From Lepisosteus oculatus (Eukaryota; Chordata; Actinopteri; Semionotiformes; Lepisosteidae), in contig NC_090706.1 of NCBI RefSeq assembly GCF_040954835.1, positions 29,025,148 through 29,089,147 of the forward strand: a stretch of DNA of 64,000 bases. The letters are read 5' to 3'. The stretch's first letter is position 1, and every line of letters begins with the position of its first letter. The position numbers and the translations under genes are program-made. The notes beneath the pieces were generated by a model that was not told the origin of the DNA, did not search any database, and saw only the letters and a program-made list of their open reading frames with translations. Below are positions 31,601 through 42,889 of the stretch, one piece after another.

Positions 31601-34600
31601 AGCTCTAGAGTCTTTCCGAACCCAGTTCGAGTTCGTTTCTCAGGTCCCGGGCTCGTCTGGAAGTGCGGAGTCTGGGGACTGACGGGTCAGAAACGGGTCT
31701 CTGGTGTGTTTCGCAAGTGTAGGGGACAGGCTGGGCTCTGGTTTCGCACCCCCCCCGCGATCGCACCGCGCTGAAGTTACCTCTGCCTAAAGATCACTGG
31801 GAGTCGACGACCCCCAGAGAAAACAGTTCACCGATGCCTCATCTTCAGCGTTACTTTCCTTGTCCTCCTGTCCTTTTCCCAGCAGATCCAACACAAGTCC
31901 TAGCAGATCCGGGGCTGAATACGACCGCTATTTATTTCAGCATACCGAATGGGTATGCAATGAGAAAAAACGTCGCATTAATCGCATTTAATAAAAACTT
32001 TCCCTTAAAGAGGCCGAGAATGCTTAATGCCGTCTGTCCTCAATTGCCCGTTGCTGGTGTGGTTTTGCTGTCTGGGAGGCCTGTTCCAGACACCCACAAC
32101 TCTTGATGTCAAGTGTTGCCAATTTTTAAAATCCCAAATGAGTTTTAGTTTCCCGAGTTGACAGGGTGTCTTTAATTCTGTACTCAGCTGGCAAACACAG
32201 GCTTGAAAGTCTCTCCTTAGGCAGGTTTGTTTGTCTTCCCTTATGAGCAGAATGCAAAAAAATGTTAAAACCGGATGACTATACTTTAATTACTCAGACA
32301 GGATCTCATCAAGCACCTCAGCTTAACTGCTGTCCAATGTACCCTCAAAACTGTCAAAATCAATTGAGAAAAACAATAGGTTTCAGGCCTGCCCAGTCTG
32401 CAGTGGTATTAGAAATTATCATCTATGCAGAACTCAAAGGAGCCTGAATTTGGAACTCAACCACCAGGCAGTTAAGCCTGTCCAAGACACCCACAACTCT
32501 TTGTGTAAAGACATTATTCATTCTCTGTGTATTTGCCTCTCCCCATTTTTGTATCACCTGCATCTTTAACTAGATTGCTAACTGTTCTGGAATCTGAATT
32601 GCTAACAATGAGGAAGAGCAGATGGCTTGAGTATCCCTGCAGTACACCACTGCTCAACATCTGCCCAATCACAACTTACTGCTCTTCAGATCTGTGCTGT
32701 TTCCTGTTTGTCAACAAGTTTTTGATCCACGTTCAACATAACCTTGGATTCCTGTTGCTTTAGCTTGTGCATTAATCAATGAGCAACCTCATCAACAGCT
32801 GGCTGGAAAAACAAATGTATCATGTCACATGGGTTACCAGCTGTCCTTGATGCTTGATCAAAGAACTCTAGTATGTTAGTTAAACAAGATCCAGCAGGTT
32901 AGCTCAACAAGATTTAGAAAGTTAGTTCAACAAGATTGTTCCTCACTAACTCAATGCTGGCTGTTAATTATTAAAATGACTATTTTCTGAGTATTCCTTA
33001 TTGAGCTCTGTTATTTCCATAAGTTCATCAGTAACATAAGTAAGACAGATTGGTCTTAGTTATGGGGGATTAGTTATGGTGTTACAGTTATAATTCTCCA
33101 ATCTGTTACTCTTGGCTGAACAGATGCAGTCCTAAGTGAGAGTAAAATACAGGGGTCTGATGTTATGTGCAGAATATATATTTAACATACAGGGGTGGGG
33201 GGTGGGGGTCTTTTTATAGCAAAACCTCAAATATCACCTGTTCAGCAATTCATTAAATAAGGGAAGACCCATCACTCTGGGCATGCATTCACTCATTCAC
33301 TCTGGGTGCATGTTTACTCATTCACTCTGGGTGCGTGTACACTCACTCGGGGTGCATGTTCGCTCATTCACTTTGGGTGCGTGTTCACTCATTCACTCTG
33401 GACAAGTTCTGGCACAAATCCTGGAAACACTGGTGACTGTTTTTACAGATCCATTCTCCTTAACTTTCACTCCATCCCTCACAGTGTCACTAGCTGACCG
33501 GATGGCACCCTGCACTAAAAGTTGGAAAAAAATCACAAGCCCTGACACCCTCTTTCTTGAACATGTTTATGCACTAATTTTGGGAATTAACTAATTTGAA
33601 TTAAGGGTGGCAATGAACATGTATTTCTTGGATGACACAGAAGGGCAGCAGTACGTGCTAAGCAGCTTGCTGTATGTGTCAGGCGGCTCTTCTTCCAGCC
33701 CTGACAGAAATTGCACAGGGCTCCCAGTGGTCCCAGTTTGTTGAGCTTGTGTGACGCAATGGAACACAACAGGTGTGAAATACCCAGCAGAGGGAACTGC
33801 ATAACTATACAAAAAAGGTTCCAGACGAGAGGAGCCATTCAGCCCATCTGGCCTGATTGGTCTTTAGCGGCCAATTGTTTCTTGAAAGAATCCAGGGTAT
33901 CGGCTTCAACAACATGGCTGGGAGGCTTGTTCCACACTCCCACCACCCTCTGTGTACAGAAGTGCCTCCTGTTCTCAGTTTTCCATGCACATCCATGCGG
34001 GTTCCACTGAAAACTCTGAAATCTCAGGGTCGGGTTGAAACTGCGTACGCAGCAGTGGACAGGGGTTTCAGATGAGTGCTGTCCACTGGGCGATCATGCG
34101 GTACCAAGCAACACCCTGATAGAGATCTGCTGGAGATCTGTGCCATGCAGAGATCGCCGCTGTCAGGACAGCCTGGGCCTGGCTGTGCGAATGCAGCCAT
34201 GTGCTGAAACTTCTGTGAGGAAGAACAGGCCCTGGCAACCTCTTCCTCTTATGGTCAAGAATCTGGCCTGTTTCCTCGCTCTGCTGCCTTTGCCAGACCC
34301 TGTCCCATAAATTTCCTGGGATAAAATTTCCCTCTTCCCAGCTGCACTCACATACCTGGGTCACGTCTGGCCAGCTTCAAAGGCTGTTAACATGATACTG
34401 CTCGGCCAAAGGTCTTCGGAGGTGCCAGTATTTTCATGTCAGATCAGCGGTCTTGAACACAAGTCCCTTCTCGTCTCTGGGAATCCAGATCAGGGTTTCT
34501 TCAAAGTTTTTTTTGTTTTCTGGCTACTTTTTGTCATTTTATTTTAGGGTCGGAGAGCCACTGGCATCGTGAGGAGCTGGGGATCTGCGAGACGCGGTCA

Positions 34601-37600
34601 CAGAGGAAAACTGGGCTCTGCCGGCCTGCTGGACAGCCCCGCCCCTGCCGGACTCATCGAACGTTGATGAGAGCGCCTCGCCCGTGTGGCTCCCAGCGCA
34701 GTGTCCGTTAGCTGGTACACTGTCCAGACTCGCTCCCACGCGTCATTCCGGGCCGCAGAAAAAAAAAAGACTTCATTCCCCGACTCCTCCTGAGAACATT
34801 CCTAGCATCCAGTGGGAAACTCTGGCAGTTTGAGCACTGTCTGTCTGATCTCCTGCAGGGCCCTGCGTTGTGTGCCCATTAATCCTGGCTCTCCCTTTTG
34901 CAGATTCTCAGGGCTCCTACAAGGCACAACTGCCCATGTTCGCTCTGCAGCCCTTGTCCAGTTAGTTTTCTCCTCAGAGCTCCCTGAGTCTAGGGTTGGA
35001 GTTAGGGTGAGGGTGAGTGGGGGGAAGTTTAGGGTGAGAGTGGAAGTGAGGGTTGGGCACAGGAGGGCTAATCTTCACACACCCCTGAAGCGCAAACGAA
35101 CCAGATTGAATGAAGGTATTTCACTCTGAATGTATTTATTCCCTGCAATGGCTTTTGTAATCATCCCATTGGAATGAAGCTCCCAAGTTATGGAATTTCT
35201 AGGTTCGAGAGAAAGGTCCTGAAACCTGGCACCCAGAACCTCCCTTCGTGCATCTCTCTCGCACCCTCCCCCCCCCCCACCTCCTCATCTACACCTTTGG
35301 AGCAGCTCCCTGGCTCATTCCTCACAATAGTGAGGAGGGACGGGGCAGCCTGTCCTCATTGCCATTCACTCAGCTAGGAGAGTCATGCCAAATACGAGTT
35401 ACATATCTCATAGCTACACCGCATTCACGAGGACCTACACCAGCGGCTGAATTGAAGTTGATGAGAAAAAGGATGTGATGTCCTGTTTTCTAAGCCTTTA
35501 CTCAAACACCTAGCCAACCAGCAGGTCCAAACAGAAGCTTTACAGCATTGCAACACCTGGGCGTGTTTTCCTGTGAGTTTATTTTTCAGACGCAGCATGA
35601 TTAGTATCGACCCCCCCCTCCCCCCTCCTCAGATCATTAGGACTCCCCAGACTGCGTTCCTGTTGCCTTGCATGAGACGGCCTCCTTCTGTTTGTTGAAA
35701 AGCTCTCTACAGCGCAGCGGAGTGGCTGACTGGGGCGCGCGTCCTGTAAACTACCGCCATGAAGAAAGGTCAGGGGGTCACTGCAGTTTTCCCTTGGCCT
35801 GCCCGGTCACAAGACAGGTGCACAGACGGATCTCGATCATGAAATCTTTATCGCTGAAAAGTGGGTCTCCCAAGGACAAAATCTCAGACATCCTCAGATG
35901 CTTAGTGGCACCAGTACTTCTCCCAGTCCAGCATTCCTGACTCTGAGAATTCGGCTGTGAGAGGCTAGGAGCCCACTGGGACTGCCTTACAGAATCAAGA
36001 ATCAAATCGAGAGTCTTAACTGTCTGAAGCCAGTTGAGTGGAATGTCTGTCTGTAATGCGTACTGCTCTCCCAGCCCTGCTGGGATTCGATTCCGGTCCC
36101 TCCCAGGCTCTGGGACAGCAGTCAACTCCACCACACAGAAACACTGACTCTCACACAGGCTGGATTCCAGACGTGGGGAGGTGTTGTCCCTTCTGTAACA
36201 TGCACGGCGTGCTGAGCCCCGTTTCATACAGGATCGCATAAATATCATCGATTGAGAAAATCTAACACAGGCCTGCCTGGCACCAGGGTTTCGTTGCTGC
36301 TGTTATTCTGATTTTCTGTAAGATATACTTCTGTGAGTATATCTCTCCTGCACTTTGGCAACACTGCTAGCTTCCCTGCCACATTGTAGAAATAGCTACC
36401 AATAGTGTATTCAATGAATTCAGTGCAAGCAGTTGCCCGTGCATACAGCAATGGAAATCTCACACTGTGCCTTTCCTTTACCCACGCCCCTGCGCTGTCG
36501 AAACATGTCTTCTTGAAAAAGACTCATTTTAAGTTTGATGCTCAGCTCCAGTCCCTGAAACAGGGACACGGGATCCCAGCACAAAAGCATGACAGGAAGA
36601 AATGTAAGAAGACCAGCAAGCAGGGTGGTGATGAGAAGGCACCCTGCCCTGGCTGAGACCGCTCAGGCTGAGCTCTGCCCGGCCTGCAGGGCTCTGTCTC
36701 ATTTTCTGTGGTCAGTCTCTCTTCACTCCCAATTCGGGGACAGCAGGGAGAGGAAACGGGAATGCGGCCACCAAAATGGAGCACCGTTTAGTCCAGAAAA
36801 CAAATACCTTAACAACAAAACGCGACTTCTGCTCCTGTTTTTTCTTTCAATTGCCTCTACTTATCTGTCTTTGAAACTGCTGCTTTGTCATTAACAGTAC
36901 AATTACAGGTACGAAGCGCTGCCCCAGCGCACTCTAGAGCAGACGCTACAGTAAGGAGTGTCGCTGTGCCGCGCGCTGTTCTCGGTTATTAAAATACCCG
37001 GAGCGTCGGGGGGCTCATTCGCGTGCCCTCCGATACAGTTTCAGCCTCGCTCCTGCCCTGCGGAGGGCAGCCGGCGCCCCCGGGCACACGGCGCGCGCTG
37101 CCGCCCTTTGCGGACACGAGGAGGGTCGTGGTGCTCATGACCGCGGGACAGCTAGGCGTCGCGGGGTGAAGGATGGGACCCACGCGCGGTCCGACCGCCC
37201 CCCCCCCAGGAACCCCGAGCCTGGCTTTCTGGGGGTCTGTCCGCAAATCACTATCACCGCACAAATCCCTGCCAGTAAGAGTTGGGAAGGCGAGAGAGGG
37301 CAAGTTAACAAGAGTTGGTATGTCGCTCTGAATGCCAGTATTCTGTGCTGTAAACAGCTATAATACACAACAGTCCAGTTTGCGAACGTGAGCGTGTGAG
37401 TTATTTGTACAAGAAATGCAATTTGATCTTTCAGTCTTCCAACGTGAAGAAATAATAATAAGAAACATCCTGCCCAACAGCCTCCTCCCCATTTTATCTA
37501 GGACAGGAAAGCTGTATAAAACTGTGGAGCACGGAGACGTGCATTTGTACCCAGTGATCTAACGCGCGCTATAAATGATGCTTATAGGTACCACAGCAAT

Positions 37601-40600
37601 GCCACGCCCCGGCTATCGCTTTCCCACGTGCGTCCAGACTCTCCTGCTCGGACCTGCAGCACGGGGTTCTGCTCTCCATCCTGGCGCTGCGGGGTTTTCC
37701 CAGGAATTCTCCACACTGAGCGCCTCCAGCCTGTCCTGAATCTGGAATCCCTCTAGAGGTGAAGCCACGCACCTCAGTTTATGCCTGATGGATTATTATC
37801 CTAGTTTATTTGAGCGATAGATCATATTAATTCTATATTTCCCCGTATTAGACACTCACACTTTGTCTCATGGCCGAGCTACTTCAGAATACGAAATAGT
37901 CAAGTCGTTCACAAAACGTATGAACATTTGGATTTTTGGGGGTACGCGCGTTTCTATTTCTTGTGCTCTCTCGGGAGGTGGTACCGTGTCTTACCGACAA
38001 GTTTCTTTTACAACACTGTACGCAGGTGCAGCTTAAAGACATGAATCTTGAAAGACTATAACATGGGCAAGGTCTGTTCTAGGAACGAGTCCTCACGAAA
38101 ACGCATTCTACACAGATCTTTTCCACGCAGCTTCCCGGAATATTGACCCCCACAGCCTGCTCGGGGTCTGTGGACATCTGATGTCCCGGCGTGCACGCGC
38201 CAACGCGTCCCTCGTGAGGTTCTCGGCTGTCCTTGCCGCGAGACAGAAGCACCTTCTTCCGCTCGCGGGCTGAGCGCACCCCCGCCTCAGGACACACAGT
38301 CCAAGGCCCGCCGGTCGGACGGGCTCTCGTTTCAGGAATTGAGAGGGAGAGAGATCCCTGGTCTCCTTTTATGTTATTTTCCAAGCCATAAGCTGATAGC
38401 GTTAAATGCCACTGTCGCCATTACTAGAATGAACCGGTTTGGATGAAACTAAACCTCGCTGGTTCGAAACCGGGAACAACAAAACCCGACTGCGCGCCGC
38501 CGCAGTTCGAGCTTCGAAATACATCGTGCATTAAAAGCCCCCCCTCCCGTGGTGCGACGATAACATGCAATTTAAGAACTAAAAAGTAATTTCAAACTTT
38601 ACTTTTGCGTACCCCAGCTCTTACCATCAAAGGTGGTGGAGGGGAGTCCTCATTACCTGTAAAGCGCTTTGAGTGGAGTGTCCAGAAAAGCGCTATATAA
38701 GTGTAAGCAATTATTAAACCCATTATTACCATTATCACAAGCCCAAGCCAAACAGTTCGCTAAAGGAAGGACTACCCTTCACGTCCATACCTACGATTAT
38801 CGTCTAATTCAAATGCAGGGCTGCTTCATCAGCTTGCTTTGTCGTTGGATGCGATAAGACAAGTGAACGGACCATACAGAAGAGCACTTCACGGAACAGG
38901 AAGCTGAAGTATAGCGCCTTGCGAGCACGTCCTCTATTGACCGCACGAGGCGGAAGTCATAACAAACTGAGCTGGTTTCAACCGCAGAGAGACGAAAAAT
39001 ACAGCCTCGCGCCAGAGGTTAATTTAGGATTTTTAGATTAAGATCCTATTTTATTGTTTACTTCCTGTATGCGCATGCCGTATTTAAACTGTATCTATAT
39101 TTGCAAGTTCTATATATGTACAAATGGTTATATATATCTACATATTTGCGAAGTGTTTTCTAAACGGAAATCCCACCTTTCACCCGGCTAACAAGTTTTT
39201 ATTCTGCTATTTTTTCTACACTCGAAGAAGGCTTCACAGCCGAAACGTTGTCTCTCTTCTTCTCTTTTCAGCGTGGAATAAACCTTTACTTGTTCCTTTA
39301 CAGCCTACGCATGCTGACTCGGCTGCCTGCTGGAAGTTTTGATTCTGTTACCTTGGTCATATTGACTTTTATTTCCTTATTGTCTGCGATCGTGCCTGTG
39401 CTCCGCGCCAGAGCAAGAGTTGAGTCCAGCTTGGCTGAATGTGTTTAGTGACATCTCAGCGCGTCAATCAACACCTTTCTCTTAAAGGCTGCTGTTTTCT
39501 TAAAATAACCACAAGCAAATATACGCGTCCTAACCACATCGAATTTACGCAGTTCACACCCATTAAAACATTTCAATACATTGAAAAAAAGGGAGGTAAT
39601 GAAATATCCTTAGTATGCATTAAAATAAAACAATAGGAATAGTTTTTTTTTCCATTGTTATTCACAAAAAAACTGCCTAGATAAAGAAACGATTGCTCTT
39701 GTGATATCGGATACGGGAGCTGTTAGACAAATGTTCGCTGTCTCCAGAAAGATTTCCGATATTTAATCAACAGAAATAGAAATAAATCAACAAACTAAAA
39801 ACTGCCAATGCTATATGACCTGGAGGTGGAGGGAGAGGAATAAAATCTATAAGGGCATCATAATCTTTTCTGACAGCAGAGAGCCCACCGCCAATTCCGT
39901 GGAGCCGGATCGCCAGACTTCATCCCGGGGATGTAACCCCAGCACGCCGCCGAGTGCGTGACAGTGGGAGTGGGTCCGTGTCTCTCACGCGCGTGGGTGC
40001 GGGTGGGGGGGGAGAAAACGGACGGGCTTTTAAATCAGGGCTCGATAAAGAACTTGAGAAGAGGAAAAAAAACCCCAAGAGAACACATCCCCACCTACCG
40101 ATGGGCAGGGCCAGGAAGAAGGGCAGCCAGCACAGGATGAACATGCCCACCACGATGCCCAGAGTCTTGGCCGCCTTCTTCTCCCGCGAGAACTTGAGCA
40201 GCCGGACGGTCAGCGAGCTCCGGATGTGTTGCGCTCGGCCCCTGCCGGCCCCCGCGCCCTCCTCGCTGGCCTGGGAGCCCCGGTAGTGGATCCGCAGCGT
40301 GAATTCCTTGGCGTTGCTCCTCTCCTTCATCACCCCGGCCTCCAGGTTCCGGGTGGTGCGCTTGGCGACGATGTACACCCGGCAGTACATGGCCAGGATG
40401 ACGGCCAGCGGGATGTAGAAGGAGCCCAGGGAGGAGAACAGCGCGTAAAACGGCTCTTCGGTGATGACGCAGACCTTCTCGTCCGGGGGCGCCGGCTGCT
40501 TCCAGCCCAGCAGGGGCCCGATGGAGATGACGAGGGAGAGCCCCCAGACGCCCAGCATGGCCAGCACGGCCCTGCCCTCCGTCACGATGGTCGGGTACTG

Positions 40601-41062
40601 CAGGGAGTACCGGACGCCGATGTAGCGGTCGATGGAGATGACGCACAGGCTCATGATGGAGGCGGTGCAGCACAGCACGTCCACGGCCGCCCAGATGTCG
40701 CAGAACACCCGGCCGAAGACCCAGTAGTCCACGATCTCCAGCGTGGCCGAGACGGGCAGCACGGTGGTGCCCAGCAGCAGGTCGGCGATGGCCAGGTTGA
40801 TGATGAAGTAGTTGGTGGGCGTGCGCAGGTGACGGTTGCAGACCACCGACAGGATGACCAGGATGTTGCCCACTATGGCGAAGGAGATGAAGGCGCCCAG
40901 CACGATGCCCAGCGCGGCCGCCCTCGTGACGTCCAGGGAAGGGAACAGCGTCTGGTTCCCGGAGGTCCCGTTGGAGAGATTGGCGGGCAGTTCCCCATCG
41001 TGGGGCGCAAGCCGCGGCGAAGACGCGTTAACCCCGAGGGCATCTCTAGCGTCCAGACTCAT
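22244..41062 (-). CDS. ADRA1B: ADRA1B, alpha-1B adrenergic receptor (2 coding exons)
   Basis: Coding parts 40099-41062 and 22244-22830 join in phase 1 through a 17.3-kb GT-AG intron to give 516 codons, close to the 520 of human ADRA1B. It is a class A GPCR for adrenaline/noradrenaline coupling to Gq. Visible landmarks: N-glycosylation sites N12, N28, N31, N36; amine-binding Asp128 in TM3; DRY at 145-147; a C121-C198 disulphide pair; Ser210/211 in TM5; CWLP at 311-314; NPIIY at 349-353; palmitoylation-type RCQC cysteines at 370 and 372. The TM regions match ADRA1B better than ADRA1A or ADRA1D (for example [19 protein letters not shown]). The intron falls after TM6, the position known for alpha-1 receptors. 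Adjacency to TTC1 supports the orthology. Confidence 0.96.
23505..23825 (-). mobile_element. SINE-like repeat (family B), near full length
   Basis: Minus strand starts with a tRNA-like head (ggtggcacagtgtttagcac, then gggtcctgggtttaatttct as B box), then tgtgtctttgcactgtagg-type body and the gcaatggactggtgtcctgt block, ending in a tggaagaagtgg-like tail. The best evidence here that family B has a tRNA-like 5' end. Confidence 0.8.
24680..24805. repeat. CA-rich minisatellite, about 20-bp units
   Basis: Repeated cacgagcctgtacacac motifs with variations (aagcccatacacacac, gagcctgaacacacac). Confidence 0.8.
24806..24965 (-). mobile_element. SINE-like repeat (family B) fragment
   Basis: Contains accacgcaaactccacacag and gcaaggcaagcactggtaact...ggccactgtgcctccc, the reversed head and body of family B. 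Confidence 0.6.
25420..27505. repeat. 49-bp minisatellite, 42 full units without indels
   Basis: The word ccctgagcagagtgtcaggg starts at 25431 and recurs every 49 bases; the last start is at 27489, exactly 42 units later. Units vary mainly at two spots: gatacacactcc or gcagcacactcc, and cagag, cacag or tagag. The order of variants repeats with a period of 7 units: the run cacag, cacag, tagag begins at 26754 and again at 27097 (343 bases). Located in the ADRA1B intron. Not coding: 49 is not a multiple of 3. Not CRISPR: there are no unique spacers. Confidence 0.97.
27506..28640. other. ADRA1B intron, plain to GC-rich
   Basis: Contains an (AAC)n run at 27871-27887 and a moderately CpG-rich part around 28.1-28.5 kb. 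No exon recognised. Confidence 0.4.
28649..28685. repeat. (TG)n microsatellite
   Basis: About 18 TG dinucleotides with one interrupting gagt. Confidence 0.95.
29640..29990 (-). mobile_element. SINE-like repeat (family B), near full length
   Basis: Reverse complement runs from a head with gcatcactg/ttgcatcactgtgc through cactggtgctgtctgtgtgg, gtgatggactggtgtcccag and ccttgtcccatcgcttgctg to a ggatggatgg-like tail. Same order as the other copies. Confidence 0.8.
30735..31000 (+). mobile_element. Degenerate family B repeat
   Basis: Weak matches: tggttagctctgggtttgac, gggagtctgcatgtgctcc, and ccaccagacagggactctgg. Old, diverged copy; could be chance. Confidence 0.35.
31060..31380. promoter_or_regulatory. 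CpG island with a CRE in the ADRA1B intron
   Basis: About 300 bases of dense CpG (for example cgcgcgactcgccccggccg) with a full CRE tgacgtca at 31282-31289. A short plus-strand frame from the ATG at 31281 encodes 31 residues ([17 protein letters not shown]...) and stops at a taa that overlaps AATAAA. I do not recognise the peptide. It could be an alternative promoter, a transcription start of a non-coding RNA, or an enhancer. Confidence 0.4.
31381..32490. other. ADRA1B intron without recognised features
   Basis: Mixed-composition sequence; nothing recognisable on either strand. Confidence 0.4.
32500..33090 (-). pseudogene. Decayed CR1-like LINE reverse transcriptase
   Basis: Minus strand near 33045 translates to [18 protein letters not shown], matching the RT motif (N)YRPISLTSV. 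Farther on (about 32670-32550) it gives [20 protein letters not shown] and [14 protein letters not shown], matching SGVxQGSxLGPLLFLIYIND and the catalytic FADDTK segment; the catalytic aspartates are altered to a DAGD sequence. Internal frame breaks confirm it is dead. Confidence 0.8.
33287..33403. repeat. About 25-bp minisatellite, 5 copies
   Basis: Units of actcattcactctgggtgcatgttt type start at 33299, 33324, 33345, 33370 and 33395 (one unit is 4 bases short). Confidence 0.85.
33815..34020 (-). mobile_element. CR1-like LINE fragment
   Basis: Reverse complement includes tgagaacaggaggcacttct, ggtggtgggagtgtggaaca, gttgaagccgataccctgga and ttctttcaagaaacaattgg. A classic copy of the window's LINE 3' end. 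Confidence 0.8.
34021..36950. other. ADRA1B intron without recognised genes
   Basis: Holds a G-rich degenerate run at 34990-35060 (agggtgagggtgagtggggg) and a poly(C) at 35268-35278. No exon or clear repeat family seen. Confidence 0.4.
36955..37265. promoter_or_regulatory. CpG-rich segment in the ADRA1B intron
   Basis: Dense CpG (for example ccggcgcccccgggcacacg) over about 200 bases. No transcription unit is evident; possibly regulatory. Confidence 0.3.
37266..38628. other. ADRA1B intron without recognised features
   Basis: No exon or repeat recognised. Confidence 0.35.
38629..38735 (+). repeat. Dispersed fish-type repeat tail
   Basis: Contains gtaaagcgctttgagtggag and gaaaagcgctatataagtgt followed by an attatta-type run, a widely dispersed fish repeat end. 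Confidence 0.65.
39195..39330 (+). mobile_element. Repeat pair member, Penelope-like end (copy 1)
   Basis: Carries gaagaaggcttcacagccga, aacgttg, cttttcagcgtggaataaac, ctttacttgttcctttacag and cctacgcatgctgactcgg. The same blocks occur at 56065-56190. The gaagaaggctt...gccgaaacg pattern is typical of termini of Penelope-like or related retroelements. Confidence 0.6.
39331..40098. other. ADRA1B intron next to exon 1
   Basis: AT-rich, then GC-rich near the exon. No feature recognised apart from the exon 1 donor. Confidence 0.4.
40099..41062 (-). CDS. ADRA1B: ADRA1B coding exon 1 (N terminus to TM6)
   Basis: ATG at 41060-41062 (A at -3) starts [15 protein letters not shown]. The frame stays open upstream to 41206, but with no ATG (the first codon there is GTG), so this start is preferred. 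Encodes residues 1-321 and one base of Gly322, ending [11 protein letters not shown] before a gtaggtg donor. Very GC-rich, so a long antisense open frame (40226-41086) is only a shadow. Confidence 0.96.
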
Positions 41063-41600
41063 CGTGAGAGGCGCGACCCTCCATAGCAGGCAGGCGTGCG
41101 GCGGGGCGGCAGCAGACCGGGCAAACTTCGACGATCGACGACAGACGAGTAGCTTTCTTCTCCTCTGCACGCACTTAATCGGAGTGTTCGTTAATCGCAC
41201 GGCCACACGCAGGGTCCAAAAAGTGCGTTTGCTGTTCTTTGTCGACTCGGCCCCCCCAAAAAAAGCTTTAAAAAAAGTTTACCTTTTGCGCTATATGGTT
41301 GTTTTCACTTCAGCTGGACGCAAAGACCCTCTCTCTCTCTCTCTTTCCCGACCTCCGTTTGAACTCTGCAGTCCCTGTTGAAATTGGCCCAGGCAGCAGA
41401 ATAGGAGCGACAGATAAGGCTAAGCCCTCCTGACTCCACAGAGCGCCGATGCGCTAGCGAGCTGCGTGCCTGCTCCCCGACCGTGCCTACACAGCTATGA
41501 ATGGAGAGGCCAGCGTGCGCTAGCTAGAGACCAGTGTGTGTGTGGGGTGGGGCGTACACAACAAATGACGTCACGCATTCTGAAAGCTATGCCGCGAGGG
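41063..41600 (-). promoter_or_regulatory. ADRA1B: ADRA1B upstream region / 5' UTR with CRE
   Basis: CpG-rich start of the gene. A full CRE tgacgtca lies at 41566-41573, about 500 bases upstream of the ATG, and a (CT)n run at 41329-41344. No clear TATA box or start site could be fixed. Confidence 0.4.
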
Positions 41601-42234
41601 AGCCGAAGGTGCGGGCGCAGACCGGGCAGGCGCCCGTGGAAGGTGGCGAGAGCGCCCGTGTCCGGCGGCGCTACTCTCAGAGCCGCCTCCGCCGCCCTCC
41701 GACGGGACCGTCCCGACGAAATCACTCGCCAGGTAGCAGCCGAACACGGACGAGGTCTGCAAGGGACCGAGCGGTCTGCGATTTCACTGGTCACACTGGA
41801 GCAAAAAAGCAGCACACTGATAGCACTGGCTGTTGATCAAGCCATTAGCGTACTGTGTCACTGATAGCCAACTACACACGTCTTTTTGTTATTATTATTA
41901 TACAGAAGGAATGTTCCTATATATTTTATATTGTCGTTTGAAAGCCTGGTGGCAGAGGTTTGTTGGTTTTAGAGGAACTACGCAGCCCGATGACGTTCTT
42001 GCCGGGAAGACACGTTATTTCGCCTTATTTCAAGAAAAACACACATGAAGCCCTTCCCTGTGAAGCAGGATCTGTGTGAGCGCGCGGAGAAGAAGATACA
42101 CGGAGCTGACTCAGCGCGGTGCTTACGAGCCTGATTATTGTTGATGTTAAAAATGAAGACGTGCGTTGAGTTTGTTTTCATAAACTTTAAAAACAAAACA
42201 CGCACGACAAGCTATCCCACCCTTCTGTTATTTT
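41601..42234. other. Upstream intergenic sequence
   Basis: CpG-rich to about 41.75 kb, then AT-rich. Nothing further recognised. Confidence 0.35.
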
Positions 42235-42510
42235 AATAATCAGCGCTGGGGGCCTGTGTTTAATTCCGGACCTGGGGTGCTGTCTGTGTGGAGTTCGCAT
42301 GGTCTTGCCACGTTTGCGAGGAATTACTCCCACAGTCCCAGGACCTACTGGTAGGTTAATTAGCTTCTGGGCTGATTGGCTCTGGTGAGAGAGTGTGTTT
42401 CTGTTTCTGTGTCTGTGTAGCCCTGAGATTCCCTGGCGTCCAGTCCAGGGTGTATCCTGCCTTGTGCCCGGTGGCTGCGGGGTTAGACTCGGACTCCCAC
42501 GCGTCCCACG
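42235..42510 (+). mobile_element. SINE-like repeat (family B)
   Basis: Contains gtgtttaattccggacctgg, gtgctgtctgtgtggagttc, aggttaattagcttctgggc, gcgtccagtccagggtgtat and cctgccttgtgcccggtgg in the family order. Confidence 0.8.
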
Positions 42511-42860
42511 GAGAAATAATAGATAATAAACAACAACAAGTTGTTTTTTTTGTATCAGTGACAGAGAAGCGAGGAAATCCAGGAACAGGGCTTCGCGCAC
42601 AGAACCCCCCCGAAAAAATACTAAAGTTGCTAAACTGTCTGAAAAATAAGGGCCAAAACACGCCCATTGTCTTTCTCGGCTCTACTTTTCCACTGCCAGT
42701 CAACAAGATTCCCCGCACACGCACAACACGCTGCGTGGTGTTTCGGTGTGCAGGCAGCACGTAAAAAAAAAAAAAAGTTGACATTTCCCACGCGTGGTTT
42801 CTAAATTCCAATCTTTGTGTTTTTTCCCTGGCTCTCACCAGCGGGCTGTGGTTTCAAACC

Positions 42861-42879
42861 GGGGGGGGGGGGGGGGGGG
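42861..42879. repeat. Homopolymer of 19 G
   Basis: Nineteen consecutive G (after aacc), a likely site of length variation and sequencing error. Confidence 0.95.
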
Positions 42880-42889
42880 TGGTCCGTCT

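Noticed and set aside
40226-41086. 286-codon plus-strand open frame opposite ADRA1B exon 1
   Set aside because: Shadow of the GC-rich sense exon; composition is His/Asp/Gly/Gln-rich and matches nothing known.
39920-41206. N-terminally extended ADRA1B frame beginning at 41206 and running past the donor to 39920
   Set aside because: The codon at 41206 is GTG, not ATG, and the reading past 40099 is intron after a good gtaggtg donor. Family length fits the ATG at 41062.
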